Assembly (NCBI GenBank): GCA_014529385.2
Contig: CM043959.1
Coordinates: 55,372,253 to 55,436,252 of the forward strand
From: Adiantum capillus-veneris
Taxonomy: Eukaryota; Streptophyta; Polypodiopsida; Polypodiales; Pteridaceae
Length of the DNA stretch: 64,000 nucleotides
Reading direction: 5' to 3'
Each line of letters begins with the position of its first letter. The first letter of the stretch is position 1. Positions 47,201-57,812 of the stretch are shown piece by piece. The notes beneath the pieces are model-generated. The model was not told the DNA's origin. It made no database searches and saw only the letters and a program-made list of their open reading frames with translations. A program made the translations under genes and the position numbers.

Positions 47201-47456
47201 CACTTCTCATATCCACCTTGTAGAACTAGTGTTGTTCATGATCAAGCATAAAAGTTTGCTCACCATCTGATGATATAGTAGATTCTACCTCGACTTGCGG
47301 TTCAGATAATGTTAGTGGATGAAGACAGAAATTAGCATCACGAAGTTCAAAATGTTCTTGCAAAGAAGAAACTGTCAAAGAACAAATTCTAGTATCAAAC
47401 ATAAGCACTAGCTTCTGTCCACGCCCTGGACCAAAAACTGTAATGCATCTCCCCAT
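44265..47456 (-). pseudogene. MULE-like transposase gene with SWIM zinc finger, decayed
   Basis: Coding text from 47456 down: MGRCITVFGPGRGQKLV, an N-terminal acidic part, a Cys/His part (CTRCALHLGEHNHPC), then the probable catalytic domain: VDLVTRMRHGGNLEQMWVHFDHVHRVQGW, HVYDPYVRELLAIETAEFS, then FRGY in one frame and MADEASAN in another. The order (Asp-Tyr motif, Thr-Ala, then Ala-Asp-Glu) resembles MULE transposases. A SWIM finger near the end reads CTCEDFQ and, after a stop, MPCKHIYF, the C-x-C...C-x-H pattern. Breaks: a stop between 47226 and 47216, a frameshift at about 46486-46505, a frameshift and TAG after 45924, frame changes at 45500, 45390, 45105 and 44700, and a stop near 44411. 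No terminal repeats were found. Inactive. Confidence 0.65.
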
Positions 47457-49214
47457 GGGTTAATAGAGGTAAGAATATCAAAGAGCAGTGGCATGGTTCT
47501 GATTGATACAGAGGGTGTAAATAGAATAGATTGATATCCTCAAAATTCTATCCATAACCACAAGCCACCATGAATATTGCATGTTCGTGTTCCCATGAAC
47601 AACAATTACCATTTTATAAAACAACTCACTATATAATATAGTCACAACATGAAATATAAAGTTCTTAAAAAACGAGCCTGCTTTTAGTTTTAAAACACTA
47701 AAAAAGAACTTGTTTTAGTTTTAAAAACACTAAAAAACGAGCCTGCTTTTAATTTTCAAAACACTGAAAAAATGAGCTTGCTTTTAGTTCTTTGAGTTTA
47801 ACGATTTTCAGTCAATCGAGCATAATAATGATAACCGAACTTCACCTACCTAGTTAAATGTCCCATGCACAATATCCCATGCCGAAGTTAAGGGTGTTTA
47901 CACGCTGCTGAGTGTTTTTGGTTTATTAACTTCTAAGACAAGTTTTTGCGTGCTGAAAATAGTGGTTGCATATTGAGTTTGTTAGAGGGGCCACCAATGA
48001 AATTAAAAGGAGCTACACCACAGTACTATGGGGGATCGATAGACAGAGCATGTGACAATAGCTTAGGTTTAAAGGATGGGGGTGTGTCAGTTCATGGCTA
48101 CTCTTAGTTATAAAAGGGAAAATTACCAAAATACCCCTCTAATTTGCGGGAATTCCCAAAATACCCCTCAAATTTCAAAAATTCTGAAAAACGCCCGAAT
48201 ATTTTGTCACAAATTCCTAAAATGCCCTTCAGTTTTCCAAAATTCCCAAAGTACCCCTTTTCCCGAGATTAAATTTCTTGAAAGGCAAAACAAATTGTAG
48301 CTTTTCATAAGAAGACTGACTGTCTATCAATACAACATGCTAAAAAATAGAACTTAGGTATGTTACATAGGCTTTGGAGATGAATTTTGTCTTTATTTTT
48401 AGATATAATTGCCCTTTTTGCATGGTAATTTGTGACAAATTACATGCTAAGAACTCAAAAACGGATCTAAATTGTCAAAAAGAATTAAAGCTAGAAAATC
48501 TTGAACAGTCCAATCAACATAGATGCAAGGGTCATGGTTTCATTATGTGAAAGGGGCATGTAGGCCCCTACTGTATTTTTTTAAAGCTAGCAGGTCCCTA
48601 ATATAATTTTTTAATGCATCTGCTCGCCTCTCTCACAGGCATCTCTCAGCGTTTTCTGCACAATTGCCTTGGCAGCGTTTTTGCGCCCTTTCACGTTCTC
48701 AAGTTGTCTGCGCCCTTTCAATGTTTGCGCCTTCTTGCCTGCGCCCTTTCAAGACTTCTTGCCTGCGCCCTTTCAAGGTTTCTTGCCTACTGTGTTAGCT
48801 TCAATTAGGTAATCTCTCAAGCCTAGCCCATCACAACTACTTCGTCTTCATTGAAAACCTCTACTACCTCGCCGTTCTTGAATCTCGAGACTCGGGAGCA
48901 ACTCGAACCAAGCTTGGAGAAGGGAGAAGGGAGTCTACCTCGGCCCGAAAACCTCCTACCAGGTACATTTGCAAACTACCGGCATGGATGGCTACAGGTA
49001 GTTTTTTTTTCAATGTTTTAGATAACATTTGTAAGGCTTATGTTTTAATTAAAATTAGAAGCCTTCTGTAATTGTAACGCTCTCTGTTGTAACGCTGTCT
49101 GTAAATCTTGAATTGGAGTTGAGCCTGGGCTTATATAGCCCTCCCACAACCTAGAGCCTTGGGAGCGTGCCCTGCACAGCCCGAGAGAGATTTTGGAGGG
49201 GTAGTGTATCCCCC

Positions 49215-49289
<75 letters not shown>

Positions 49290-49840
49290 AAGAGTCTCAG
49301 AGACAATCTTTCGATCAAGGCAAGGTACTCCATGGCCTTCCACTTGCCTTCCAAAGTCGAACCTCCAACTCTTCTAGCTAGTGTAAATGAGAATCATGGC
49401 GGAATCTCAAACCCAAGTGCTTGTGCTGGGATAAGTTGCCAAGGCTCTGCCAGCATTAACTAAACTTGTGTGTGGCTTTCTTATCATTATGATTCTAAGC
49501 CTAAACTACATGTAGCCATCCACGCCGGCATGGATGGCTAGAAGGAGTTTTGAATGTGAAAATATACCTATTTATAAGATCTCTCTTGAAATCTTCAGCA
49601 CTCCATAGCTTCTCTTAAAACCATATGAAGCCATCCACGCCGGTGTGGATGGCTAGAAGGAGTTTCTTGCGACATTGGTTTAGGGGTAGTGATTCATTCT
49701 TGCATTGAATTTAATCATGTTTTATGAAGCTCAGTAAGCTCCCTCAAGCTATCCACGCCGACATGGATGTCTAGAGGGAATTTCTCAAGATTAAATTTTA
49801 TAATTGATCATGCTTTTTTTTTTGTTTTGTTTTGCAAGTC
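47457..49840. other. Intergenic: 33-bp minisatellite, AATACCCCT repeats and GA run
   Basis: GAGCCTGCTTTTAGTTTTAA-like units of 32-35 bp recur at 47674, 47706, 47739 and 47774. AAAATACCCCT-type repeats lie at 48128-48260. A TGCGCCCTTTCA repeat lies at 48680-48775. A GA run occupies 49219-49287. Between 48800 and 49840 some text may be transcribed leader of the next gene (for example the candidate donor CTACAG/GTAG at 48995), but I cannot support exons. Confidence 0.5.
49514..49772. repeat. Three copies of a CCATCCA...TGGATGG hairpin
   Basis: AGCCATCCA-CGCCGGCA-TGGATGGCT at 49514-49539 recurs at 49629-49654 and, less perfectly, at 49747-49772, about 115 bp apart, each followed by AGAAGGAGTTT-like text. 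A half copy lies at about 48982. All are upstream of the ParB-like exon. Confidence 0.8.
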
Positions 49841-51563
49841 CTTCAATTCATGGACGAGGTCACAGAGGGAGACAGCTTTCTTCAACTTAAGTTTCCAGTA
49901 TCTTAGAGAGCAGTGATCAAATAAGTGTAGTCTCTGTCACAGATATGACAGATGGTTTGGAGACACAGGAGGAGGAGATGCAAAGTCAGGACTTGGGGCT
50001 TGGCTCCATAAATGAAGTTGATGAATCTCTTGCCCCACAAGAGGCATGTCTTCAAATAGTGCCTATGTCGTAAGAGATGAAGTAGCAGTAGAGACTGAGA
50101 CAGGGGAAGAGCACAAACTTTACATGCATAGAGGACAAGATATTCTTCAATGTACTCACAAGATATTCTTCAATGTACTCACATGTTTAGTTGTTTTGAT
50201 TGTCCACCAATTCCTTTATGTTGATTGATCCCTTATGCAAGGATGAGAGGCTTACGAGATGATGTTAGTGGATTGAAAGCTGCTTTTGCAAAGGAGGGCT
50301 ACATGCAAGAAAAAGGAGCTTTTATTGTTTCAGTTCAGAATTGCAAGAAGGAGTAAGCTTATGTGACAAGTATTTCATTTCTCTGCTTTGGTCTTTCCTA
50401 CTATCTGTTTCTATGGTGTTTTTTGTTGTTCTCATAAATAGTAGTTGAGTGTGCTTTTCTGCCCATGATTATCTTTTTTGCAGAGGACCTTCTTACTTCA
50501 TGGGACCCAATATGGGTTGATATACATAAAGAGTTTGAAATTGAGCTTTCTAAAAGACCAAATCTTCAAGTTCTCTCTAATAAAATATTCTATGTTTTGG
50601 AGGGTAATCATAGAACGGTCGCTTGGACGGCTGCTAACAAAGAGAGATTCTCCATTGATCGAGAGAAACATTGTAGTGTGCTTTGTACAGTTATTGATCC
50701 TACTCGAGTGCCAGAGGTAGCTCTGCTTAGTAGCTTGCAAAGAATGAATTTGTAAGCTTCATGACATTCTATATATTTTAGCTGAAAATTTATATGTTGT
50801 GTTTTTGACTTTGTATATATTGTATATAACCTTGGAATAGCATGAATACACATGCTCTTGTAGTCACGCATCTTAGGGATGAGCTTGTCAACTGCTCCAA
50901 CATTTGTGCAGAAGATCATGAAGCCTATGTAACAGGGCTACCAGAAAAAGATCAAAAGTTGATTGCTGCAGTCCGTAAGAATACTCGAAGGGTGTGGAGC
51001 CTTGGTATCCACTTACTTGTCGATACCTGGGAAAGCTCTTATATGATGTGAGTGTCTTTGAATTGCTTTTTTGGAACGATCTTATATTTTCTTTTTGTGA
51101 AAATCACATATATTAAATTGTGTATTGAAGATAAAATATCCAAGTAATTGAGCCAAAGAGTATGTGCTTGTTTTTTGCAAATTATTTATTTTTAAGTATG
51201 TGTTGAAGGTTCAAATGTCCAAGGAATTGAGCCAAAGAATAGAGCAAGCTAAGCACACAATGACAAATGAAGAACTTATAAAAGAGGAGGAGAAAATATT
51301 GAATGATCTAGCACTCAAATATGGAGAGCGCATTGGGGAAGGTGGTTGAATTATTTTTGTTTTGGGTGTTTTGCACATAGTGTAATAGCTGTTTAAACTT
51401 GGTTTTCTATTCGTTTCTCAAAAACTATAGTTGCTAAATATTGTTGATCCGAATATTGGACTGGATTGGATGGTTCGAGTTCTTGCACTCAAATGGGGTC
51501 CTGATAGTTGGGGTACGCTTGAGAAACTGAACTTGATTGCTATGCATGATGCTCCTGTTTTGA

Positions 51564-51943
51564 TGTTGAAGGGTAAATACAAAGTTGGATATGCAGTCGG
51601 ATATTGGATGTATTGTCTGATTGTTAGTAGCTAGTCGGATATTGTAGCCTGATCGGGTATTGTTACTGTATGCCAAGAATCAGACAGTTATAACTGAATT
51701 CAGGCCACAACTTTATATTGTGTGTTGGGGAACTTTGGAAGGACGGGATTGTACTGAGTCTTGTTTTGGAGAACTTGTATTGGGCATCTTCTTGATATAC
51801 AACTTTTGATAATTGTCTGAGTTCTCGTCCTATCATCATCTCTCTGATTTCTCCTATTTTTGTTACACACACAGTACTGCTTAGCTCTGAATTTATAAGA
51901 ATCCAATCTCTTGGTGATTATTTATTGTATGTATCCAGCAACA
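51564..51943 (+). repeat. 5' LTR of Ty3 element 2
   Basis: TGTTGAAGGG start; end placed at TCCAGCAACA. Contains GTCGGATAT units also present in the 3' LTR, where there are more of them. Confidence 0.85.
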
Positions 51944-52038
51944 CATTGGCGATCCTGTTGTCTGCAGATCTCGCATTGAGGCTGTAATTCAGTTTCTAAG
52001 GGTTGTACTGTGTTTTGTGTATTATTCAGAGATGATGC

Positions 52039-53741
52039 ATGTCCGAGAGGGGTAGGAGAATTTCAAGAGTGTACTATACCCGTGCTCAAACTCAAGAAGG
52101 AAATATAGATTCCTTTCATTATGATTCTTTAAGCGATGATAATGCACCTACTACACCACCTGAAGTTCCATTGCTGAATCAAGGACAGGGTAGTGACGGA
52201 GCATCAGAGGAAAGGTCAGTGAGGCAATTCTTGGGGGCGCTACTCTTGGCAAGAAGACCAAATAGAAGTAGATGTCAACTAAGCTTTGATCCACTGTTGT
52301 TAGCTTCAGGTCAAAGACCTAGGAGGCAGCAACAACCTATTCAGATGGCTCAACCACCCCCTAATCCACAGATCAAATCAGCAAAGTTCAAGGGCAGGTC
52401 TAAGGAGGATGCAGATTTCCATGTGGCTCAGTTTGAAACCAGGTGGCAGGCTAGTGGATATCATGGTATCTTCCCTGATAATATCAAATTACAGCAGTTT
52501 GCAGCTACTTTGGAAGGTAAGGCTATGAGTTGGTTTAGCCAATATGGTGTTGCTCATTTTACAAATTATGATGAGTTGAAAGTTTCTTTCTTGCAAAGAT
52601 TTAGAAAGGAGAAAACTCCTATTGATGTTCTGAGTAAACTCAAAAGAATTAAACACAGTTCAATGTTGGTGGAAGATTTTGCCCAAAAATTCTGGATTTT
52701 GGTTGAGATGCTTCAAGGTAATGAGAGACCCACTAATGAAATGTTGGCAGGGTACTTTCTAAAAGGGTTAAGGACAGGTTTGAAGAATGCCGTGGCAAGT
52801 ATTGATATTGTAGGTGGTTTTGACAATTTGGTGGTAGCTGCCTCTAGAGTTGAGAAAAGATTGGGCATGTCTAAGTCTAGAAGCAGGAAGAGTTCTGATT
52901 CCAGTGTTGATTCTACATCAACAGAACACTCAAAGTCGGATTCTCAGTTTGAAGTTTCATCTGATAGTGACAGTAGAAAAAGTAAAGTGAGGGAGAAAAA
53001 GGGGTCTCCAAGTAGTGGTAAGAAAAAGGATAAGAAGGATGCTGAAGATGAATTGGTGCAGAAATTGAAGGGTATAGGTTATTCTATTCTTGCTCCGAGT
53101 GACAAGAGATTTTGTGAAATCTGTGAAAAGGATGGGCATACCACTGCTCAATGTTGGTATAATCCAAATCAGAGAAATAAACCACCTCCCAATGTGGGTA
53201 GGGGTAGGGCTATGGCCAGGTGGCTCCTTTCAGGGGAAGACCACCATTTCAGGGACCTCCCAGAAAGCCAGACAGAAATCAGGATAATAATCAGAGCAGA
53301 CAACAAGGAGTCAGGCCTTGTGTGTATTGTGGAGATCCTAATCATTTTGTAGATATCCGATGTGACTTATGGGTCAAACACAGAGAAGAAAGGGGGATAC
53401 TTGTTGTACCTTATAATCAGGACAATTAGGAGGCAAGACCACCCCCAGCTCCTCAGAATCCGCCTCAGGCTCAGGCTAATGTTATCATTATTGACATTCC
53501 AATTTTTACAGCACCTATACATGGACCAACTTCCTCTGTTATTATTGAGGAAATACCTGATGAGGATGCAGGTAGTTATTCTGATTTGAACTTTGAGGGA
53601 ATTGAGGTTCTGGCAGTAACTCGATCCAAGGCCAAGGGTCCTATTGAGTGGAAACAACAAAAAGAGATCAGAGATAGGGTGCACCAACAGGTGGAAAAGG
53701 AGCAAAGACATCAGGTTTTGGATAATGGATTTCCAAGTTAG
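52039..53741 (+). pseudogene. gag of Ty3 element 2
   Basis: Capsid precursor. The long frame 52039-53352 covers the gag domain (DADFHVAQFETRWQASGYH, then LEGKAMSWFSQYG and FLQRFRKEKTPIDVLSKL, residues about 130-215) and a first zinc knuckle, CEICEKDGHTTAQC. A frameshift near 53220-53290 moves to a frame holding a second knuckle-like motif, CVYCGDPNHFVDIRC, then a TAG at 53427 and open text to a TAG at 53739. The ATG at 52039 is about 95 bp after the LTR, suitable for the start, though the track up to it contains no other ATG in frame. Confidence 0.8.
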
Positions 53742-53770
53742 CAGAATCTGCATCTCTTAACAGGGAGGAG

Positions 53771-54333
53771 GTGCAGGTTTTAGGTGAAGCAAGGGATTGG
53801 TTTGAATCACTGATCAACTCTCCTTTGCAATTGTCCTTAGATCAGATGTTGTGTTTGGTTCCAGCTTTCAGGGAAAGTTTGTTGAATAAATTGTTGGGAA
53901 GAGGAGCTGAATTGTCCTTACAACCCATTGTTGAACGAGGTGTTCACTCTATTCACCCTTCTAATGTTGATTTTGTAGTACTAGTAATTCAGGTGACTTT
54001 TCAAGGAAGACTGTTTGAAGAGGTATTGCTTGATGGAGGCTTTGGAGTGAGATATTACTTGAATCTGTGTATCTTGCTGTGAATTTGGGAAAATTAGAAC
54101 TAGCACCTTTCCAGGTTAAAATGGTTGATCAAACAAGGGTACAACCAGTTGGAATTTTAAGACAAACTTTTGTGTTAATATCAGGTATGCAATTTCTGGT
54201 GAACTTTGTGGTACTCAAGATGAAAGAAGGCCATAGTTCTTATGAGATGTTGCTTGGTAGACCTTGGTTTAGATTAGCCAAGGTAAAACAGGATTGGGGG
54301 GAGAATCAGGTTGTTCTTATCAAAGGTAAATAG
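53771..54333 (+). pseudogene. Aspartic protease region of Ty3 element 2
   Basis: FEEVLLDGGFGV at about 54018 has the protease flap position as D-G-G in place of the usual D-T/S-G, and the later hydrophobic part includes EMLLGRPWFRLAKV, the typical LLGRPW ending of Ty3 proteases. A frameshift between the first and second halves (53771-54082 and 54067-54333) and a TAG at 54331 interrupt it. Confidence 0.7.
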
Positions 54334-56100
54334 GTGCTTACTATTCCTATGCTTGGGAGGAAGCAAATTTCAGGCAAGGAGAGACCCATGTTTGCCCAAT
54401 CGATTAACTTAGCAGATGAGGTTGAGGATGATGAGGAAGAAGCATTCTTACAGGCTAACCCTACAATTGTACCGGTGTTTGAGGTGTATGTTGAGGGTAT
54501 TTTGCACAAGGATGAAGAATCAGAGTCTGGGGAAGAAGCACCAGTTTCAGGTCAAGAAATTCAGGGAGCTGAGGTATTAGGGATGATGGATCAGAGTGTG
54601 GCTTCTACATCTAAGGAGGTAAGTCTACAGGAAGAACATGAGGCTAAAGATATGGTGGAGAAGTTGTACAATAAAAGGTTTGGGCAATCCAAGAGAGTTG
54701 AACAGGATGAGTTGAAGGAGCTTAATTTGGGCACTGAAGAAGATCCTAAAATGATGAAGGTCAGTGTACATGTGGATGGTCAATTTTTACAGGACTTGTT
54801 GCAATTATTACAGGAGTTTAAGGATGTATTTTCTTGGGATTATTCTAATCTTAAAGGGATTGATCCTGATCTACATCAACATCATATTAACCTCAAGGAG
54901 GATGCAGTACCTATTGCTCAACAAAGGTACAGAATGAACCCTAATTTTGCAGCTCAAGTAAAACAGGAAATTAACAAGTTATTAGTTGTTGGGTTTATAC
55001 AACCTATCCATGAAGTCACATGGTTGTCTCCTATTATTGTGGTTTCCAAAAATCATGGGAAAATCAGAGTTTGTGTGGACTACAGGAAATTAAATGCAGC
55101 AACTATTACTGATCCTTTCCCTATGCCTTTTTGTGATGCTATTTTGGATGCAGTACCTGGACAGGAAATGTATAGTTTTTTGGATGGGTATTCTGGGTAT
55201 AACCAGATTCAGGTGGCTGAGAAAGATAGGCACAAAACAGCTTTTATAATAGAATGGGGGCCTTATGCTTCTATTGTCATGAATTTTGGGCTAAAGAATG
55301 GTCCACCATCTTTCAATTACACAGCTTATAAGACTTTTGAGCCCTATTTGCAGGATTTGATGAGGGTGTTTGTTGATGATTTTTCAGTGTTTGGAAAAAA
55401 GGACTTACATTTGCACCATTTAAGGTTATGCTTTGAAAGGTGTAGGATGTTCAGAATGTGTCTGAATCCTTACAAAAGTGTGATTGCAGTAAAGAGTGGT
55501 ATTCTATTGGGTCATGTGGTATCTCATCAGGGGATGTCCATTGATGGTAAGAAGGTTGAAGTAATCCAGGCAACAAAGGCTCCTACAAATGTTAAGGAGT
55601 TGGGTAGATTTGTTGCACAGGTTAAGTGGCATAGCATGTATATCAGGTATTTAGCCAATGTATGCATGCCTCTTACTCATTTGACAAAGAAACATGTACC
55701 TTTTGTATGGTATGATGTTCAGGAAAGATCAGTTACTCCTATTCTATAGACTCCTTATTGGAATTTACCTTTCCATGTTTTTGCGGATGCTTTAGACGTC
55801 GCTGTTTGAGCTGTATTGATGCAGGAAGGTGTCAGGGGATGGTTCAGACCTATATATTATGCTTCTCGTGTGTTAACCTCTGCTGAAAGAAACTATGTAG
55901 TGGACTGAAAGGGAAGCTTTGGGCATGGTGTATGCTTTGACCAAATTCAGGCATTACTTGTTGTGCAACAGGGTGATCTTTCATGTAGATCATCAGGCTT
56001 TGCTTTACTTAATCAAAAAACCATTGCTTACAGGAAGATTGGCCAGATGGATGTTATTATTGCAAGAATTTGATTTTGTTATTACTCATACACCAGGCAA
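54334..56100 (+). pseudogene. Reverse transcriptase and RNase H of Ty3 element 2
   Basis: RT palm motifs in order: WLSPIIVVSKNHGKIRVCVDYRKLN, YSFLDGYSGYNQI, FVDDFSVFG (the catalytic YxDD as FVDD) and LLGHVVSHQGM. RNase H follows: FADALDVAV (first Asp), TEREALGMVYAL (Glu) and FHVDHQALLYL (Asp). Interruptions: TAG at 55747, TGA at 55807 and a frameshift near 55900. The enzymes copy the element's RNA to DNA and remove the RNA strand. Confidence 0.9.
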
Positions 56101-57700
56101 GGAGCATGCTATTGCATATTATTTAAGTCGGATTGAAACAGGTGAAAAGCCTAGAGGTGTTATTGATGATCTGCCTAATGCTCAGGTGTTTGATGTTCAA
56201 ACTGTCAATTCTGATTATTGGTATGATCAGATGTTAGTGTTTTTGATGGATGGCACAATGTCATCAAACTTTTCTACAGATCAGAGAAGAAAGTTTGCAC
56301 TAAAATGTAGACCTTTCTTGGTTATTGCTGGAGCTTTATATAAGAAAGGAATTGATCAGGTCATTAGAAGATGTGTCCCTGATTTTGAACAATCAGCTGT
56401 TTTATAGGAAGCACATTTTGGGGCTGTTGGAGGACATTTTTCTGGAGATATTACAGGAAAGAAAATTTTACAAGCAGGATTATGGTGGCCCACTGTGTTG
56501 AAAGATGCTCACAACTATGCTAAGAGTTGTGTGGTGTGTCAGAAGATGGGTCAGCCTGATTCTACAGAGAGAATGAATGATCATCCTATTTTGCCTCTAG
56601 AACCTTTTCAGAAATGGGGTCTAGATTTTGTGGGACCAATGAAGCCAACTACTAGTAGAGGATGCAAGTACATATTGGTGGCTACTGATTATTGTACTAA
56701 ATGGGTGGAGGTTGTAGCATTAAAAGATAATACAACTGCTAGTGTGGCAAGGTTTCTTTATCATAATATCGTGACTAGGTTTGGTTGTCCTGTGGAGTTA
56801 GTAAGTGACAGAGGATCTCATTTCTTGAATGTTGTTATTGCTGAACTTACTAAAACTCATAGGATCATGCACAAAAAATCCACAGCTTATCATCCTCAGG
56901 CCAATGGTCAAGCAGAGAGTACTAACAAGATATTGGCTAGGGTTTTGAAGAAGATTGTGCAGGACAATAAGAAGGATTGGGATGAGAAGTTAGATTCAGC
57001 TTTGTGGTCCTTTAGGACAGCTTTCAAAGTGACTACATGTATGACTCCATAAAGGTTAGTTTATGGGCTTGAAGCAATTGTCCCTATGGAGTTTGTGTTA
57101 CCTAGTCTCAGAGTGAGTGCTGAGAAAATGACTCTCAAAATGTATGTTCAACATAGAAGCAGGTATTTGTTGCAGTTGGAAGAAGATAGACATGTCAGTT
57201 TTTATATAACTGAAATAATTCAGAGGAGGAGAAAAGCTTGGGTAAATTAGAATATGAAGTTCAAAGTTTTTCAGGTGGGAGATTGGGTTATGCTTTAGAA
57301 CTCTAGATTGGGACCACATCCTGGAAAATTAACTTTAAGATACAAGGGACCATATCAGATTGTTGAGGATAAGGGTCAGGGTACTTTTATTGTTGCTGAT
57401 GTGTATGGGACAAGAGTGGATTCTCCTGTTAATGGATTCGGATTAAAAAACTTTGTTGGTAAACCACCTCATTTAGATTGGCCTACAGCAGCAGTTGTTC
57501 AAGCAGATGAGTTCATGGATGTAGCAATGTGCAGAGATACTGATATTCAGAAGGAGGATATTCAGGTGAATATTCAGGAGACTATTCAGGGGGACAATCA
57601 GGGGGATATTCAGATCTTGGAAAATCAGGAGCAGTGTGGTGGAGATGTCGGAATTTGTAATAGGTCTGATTTTCAGATTGGATTTATGGTGTCGGATATT
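56100..57700 (+). pseudogene. Integrase of Ty3 element 2
   Basis: Zinc-binding region: EAHFGAVGGHF with KSCVVCQKMG (His-His-Cys-Cys). Catalytic DDE residues are all visible: WGLDFVGP, LVSDRGSHF and ANGQAESTNK. The C-terminal part runs to the KPPHLDWP text at about 57470, followed by a short tandem NIQ-type repeat (IQVNIQETIQGDNQGDIQ). Stops: TAG 56405, TAA 57050, TAG 57248, TAG 57296. Confidence 0.9.
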
Positions 57701-57812
57701 CTTTTATTATAATTTTTCAAACTTTATCGAAAAGTGTGATGATTGTCCACTAAGCTCTATTTTTAATGAGTACCTTGAAAAGAGCAAGGTGTAGTTAACT
57801 AACGTTTCCAGC

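Noticed and set aside
49045-49463. Arg-Glu and Ser-Leu frames on both strands
   Set aside because: Artefact of the GA run at 49219-49287.
52957-53753. Minus-strand frames opposite gag
   Set aside because: Shadow frames of the gag coding strand.
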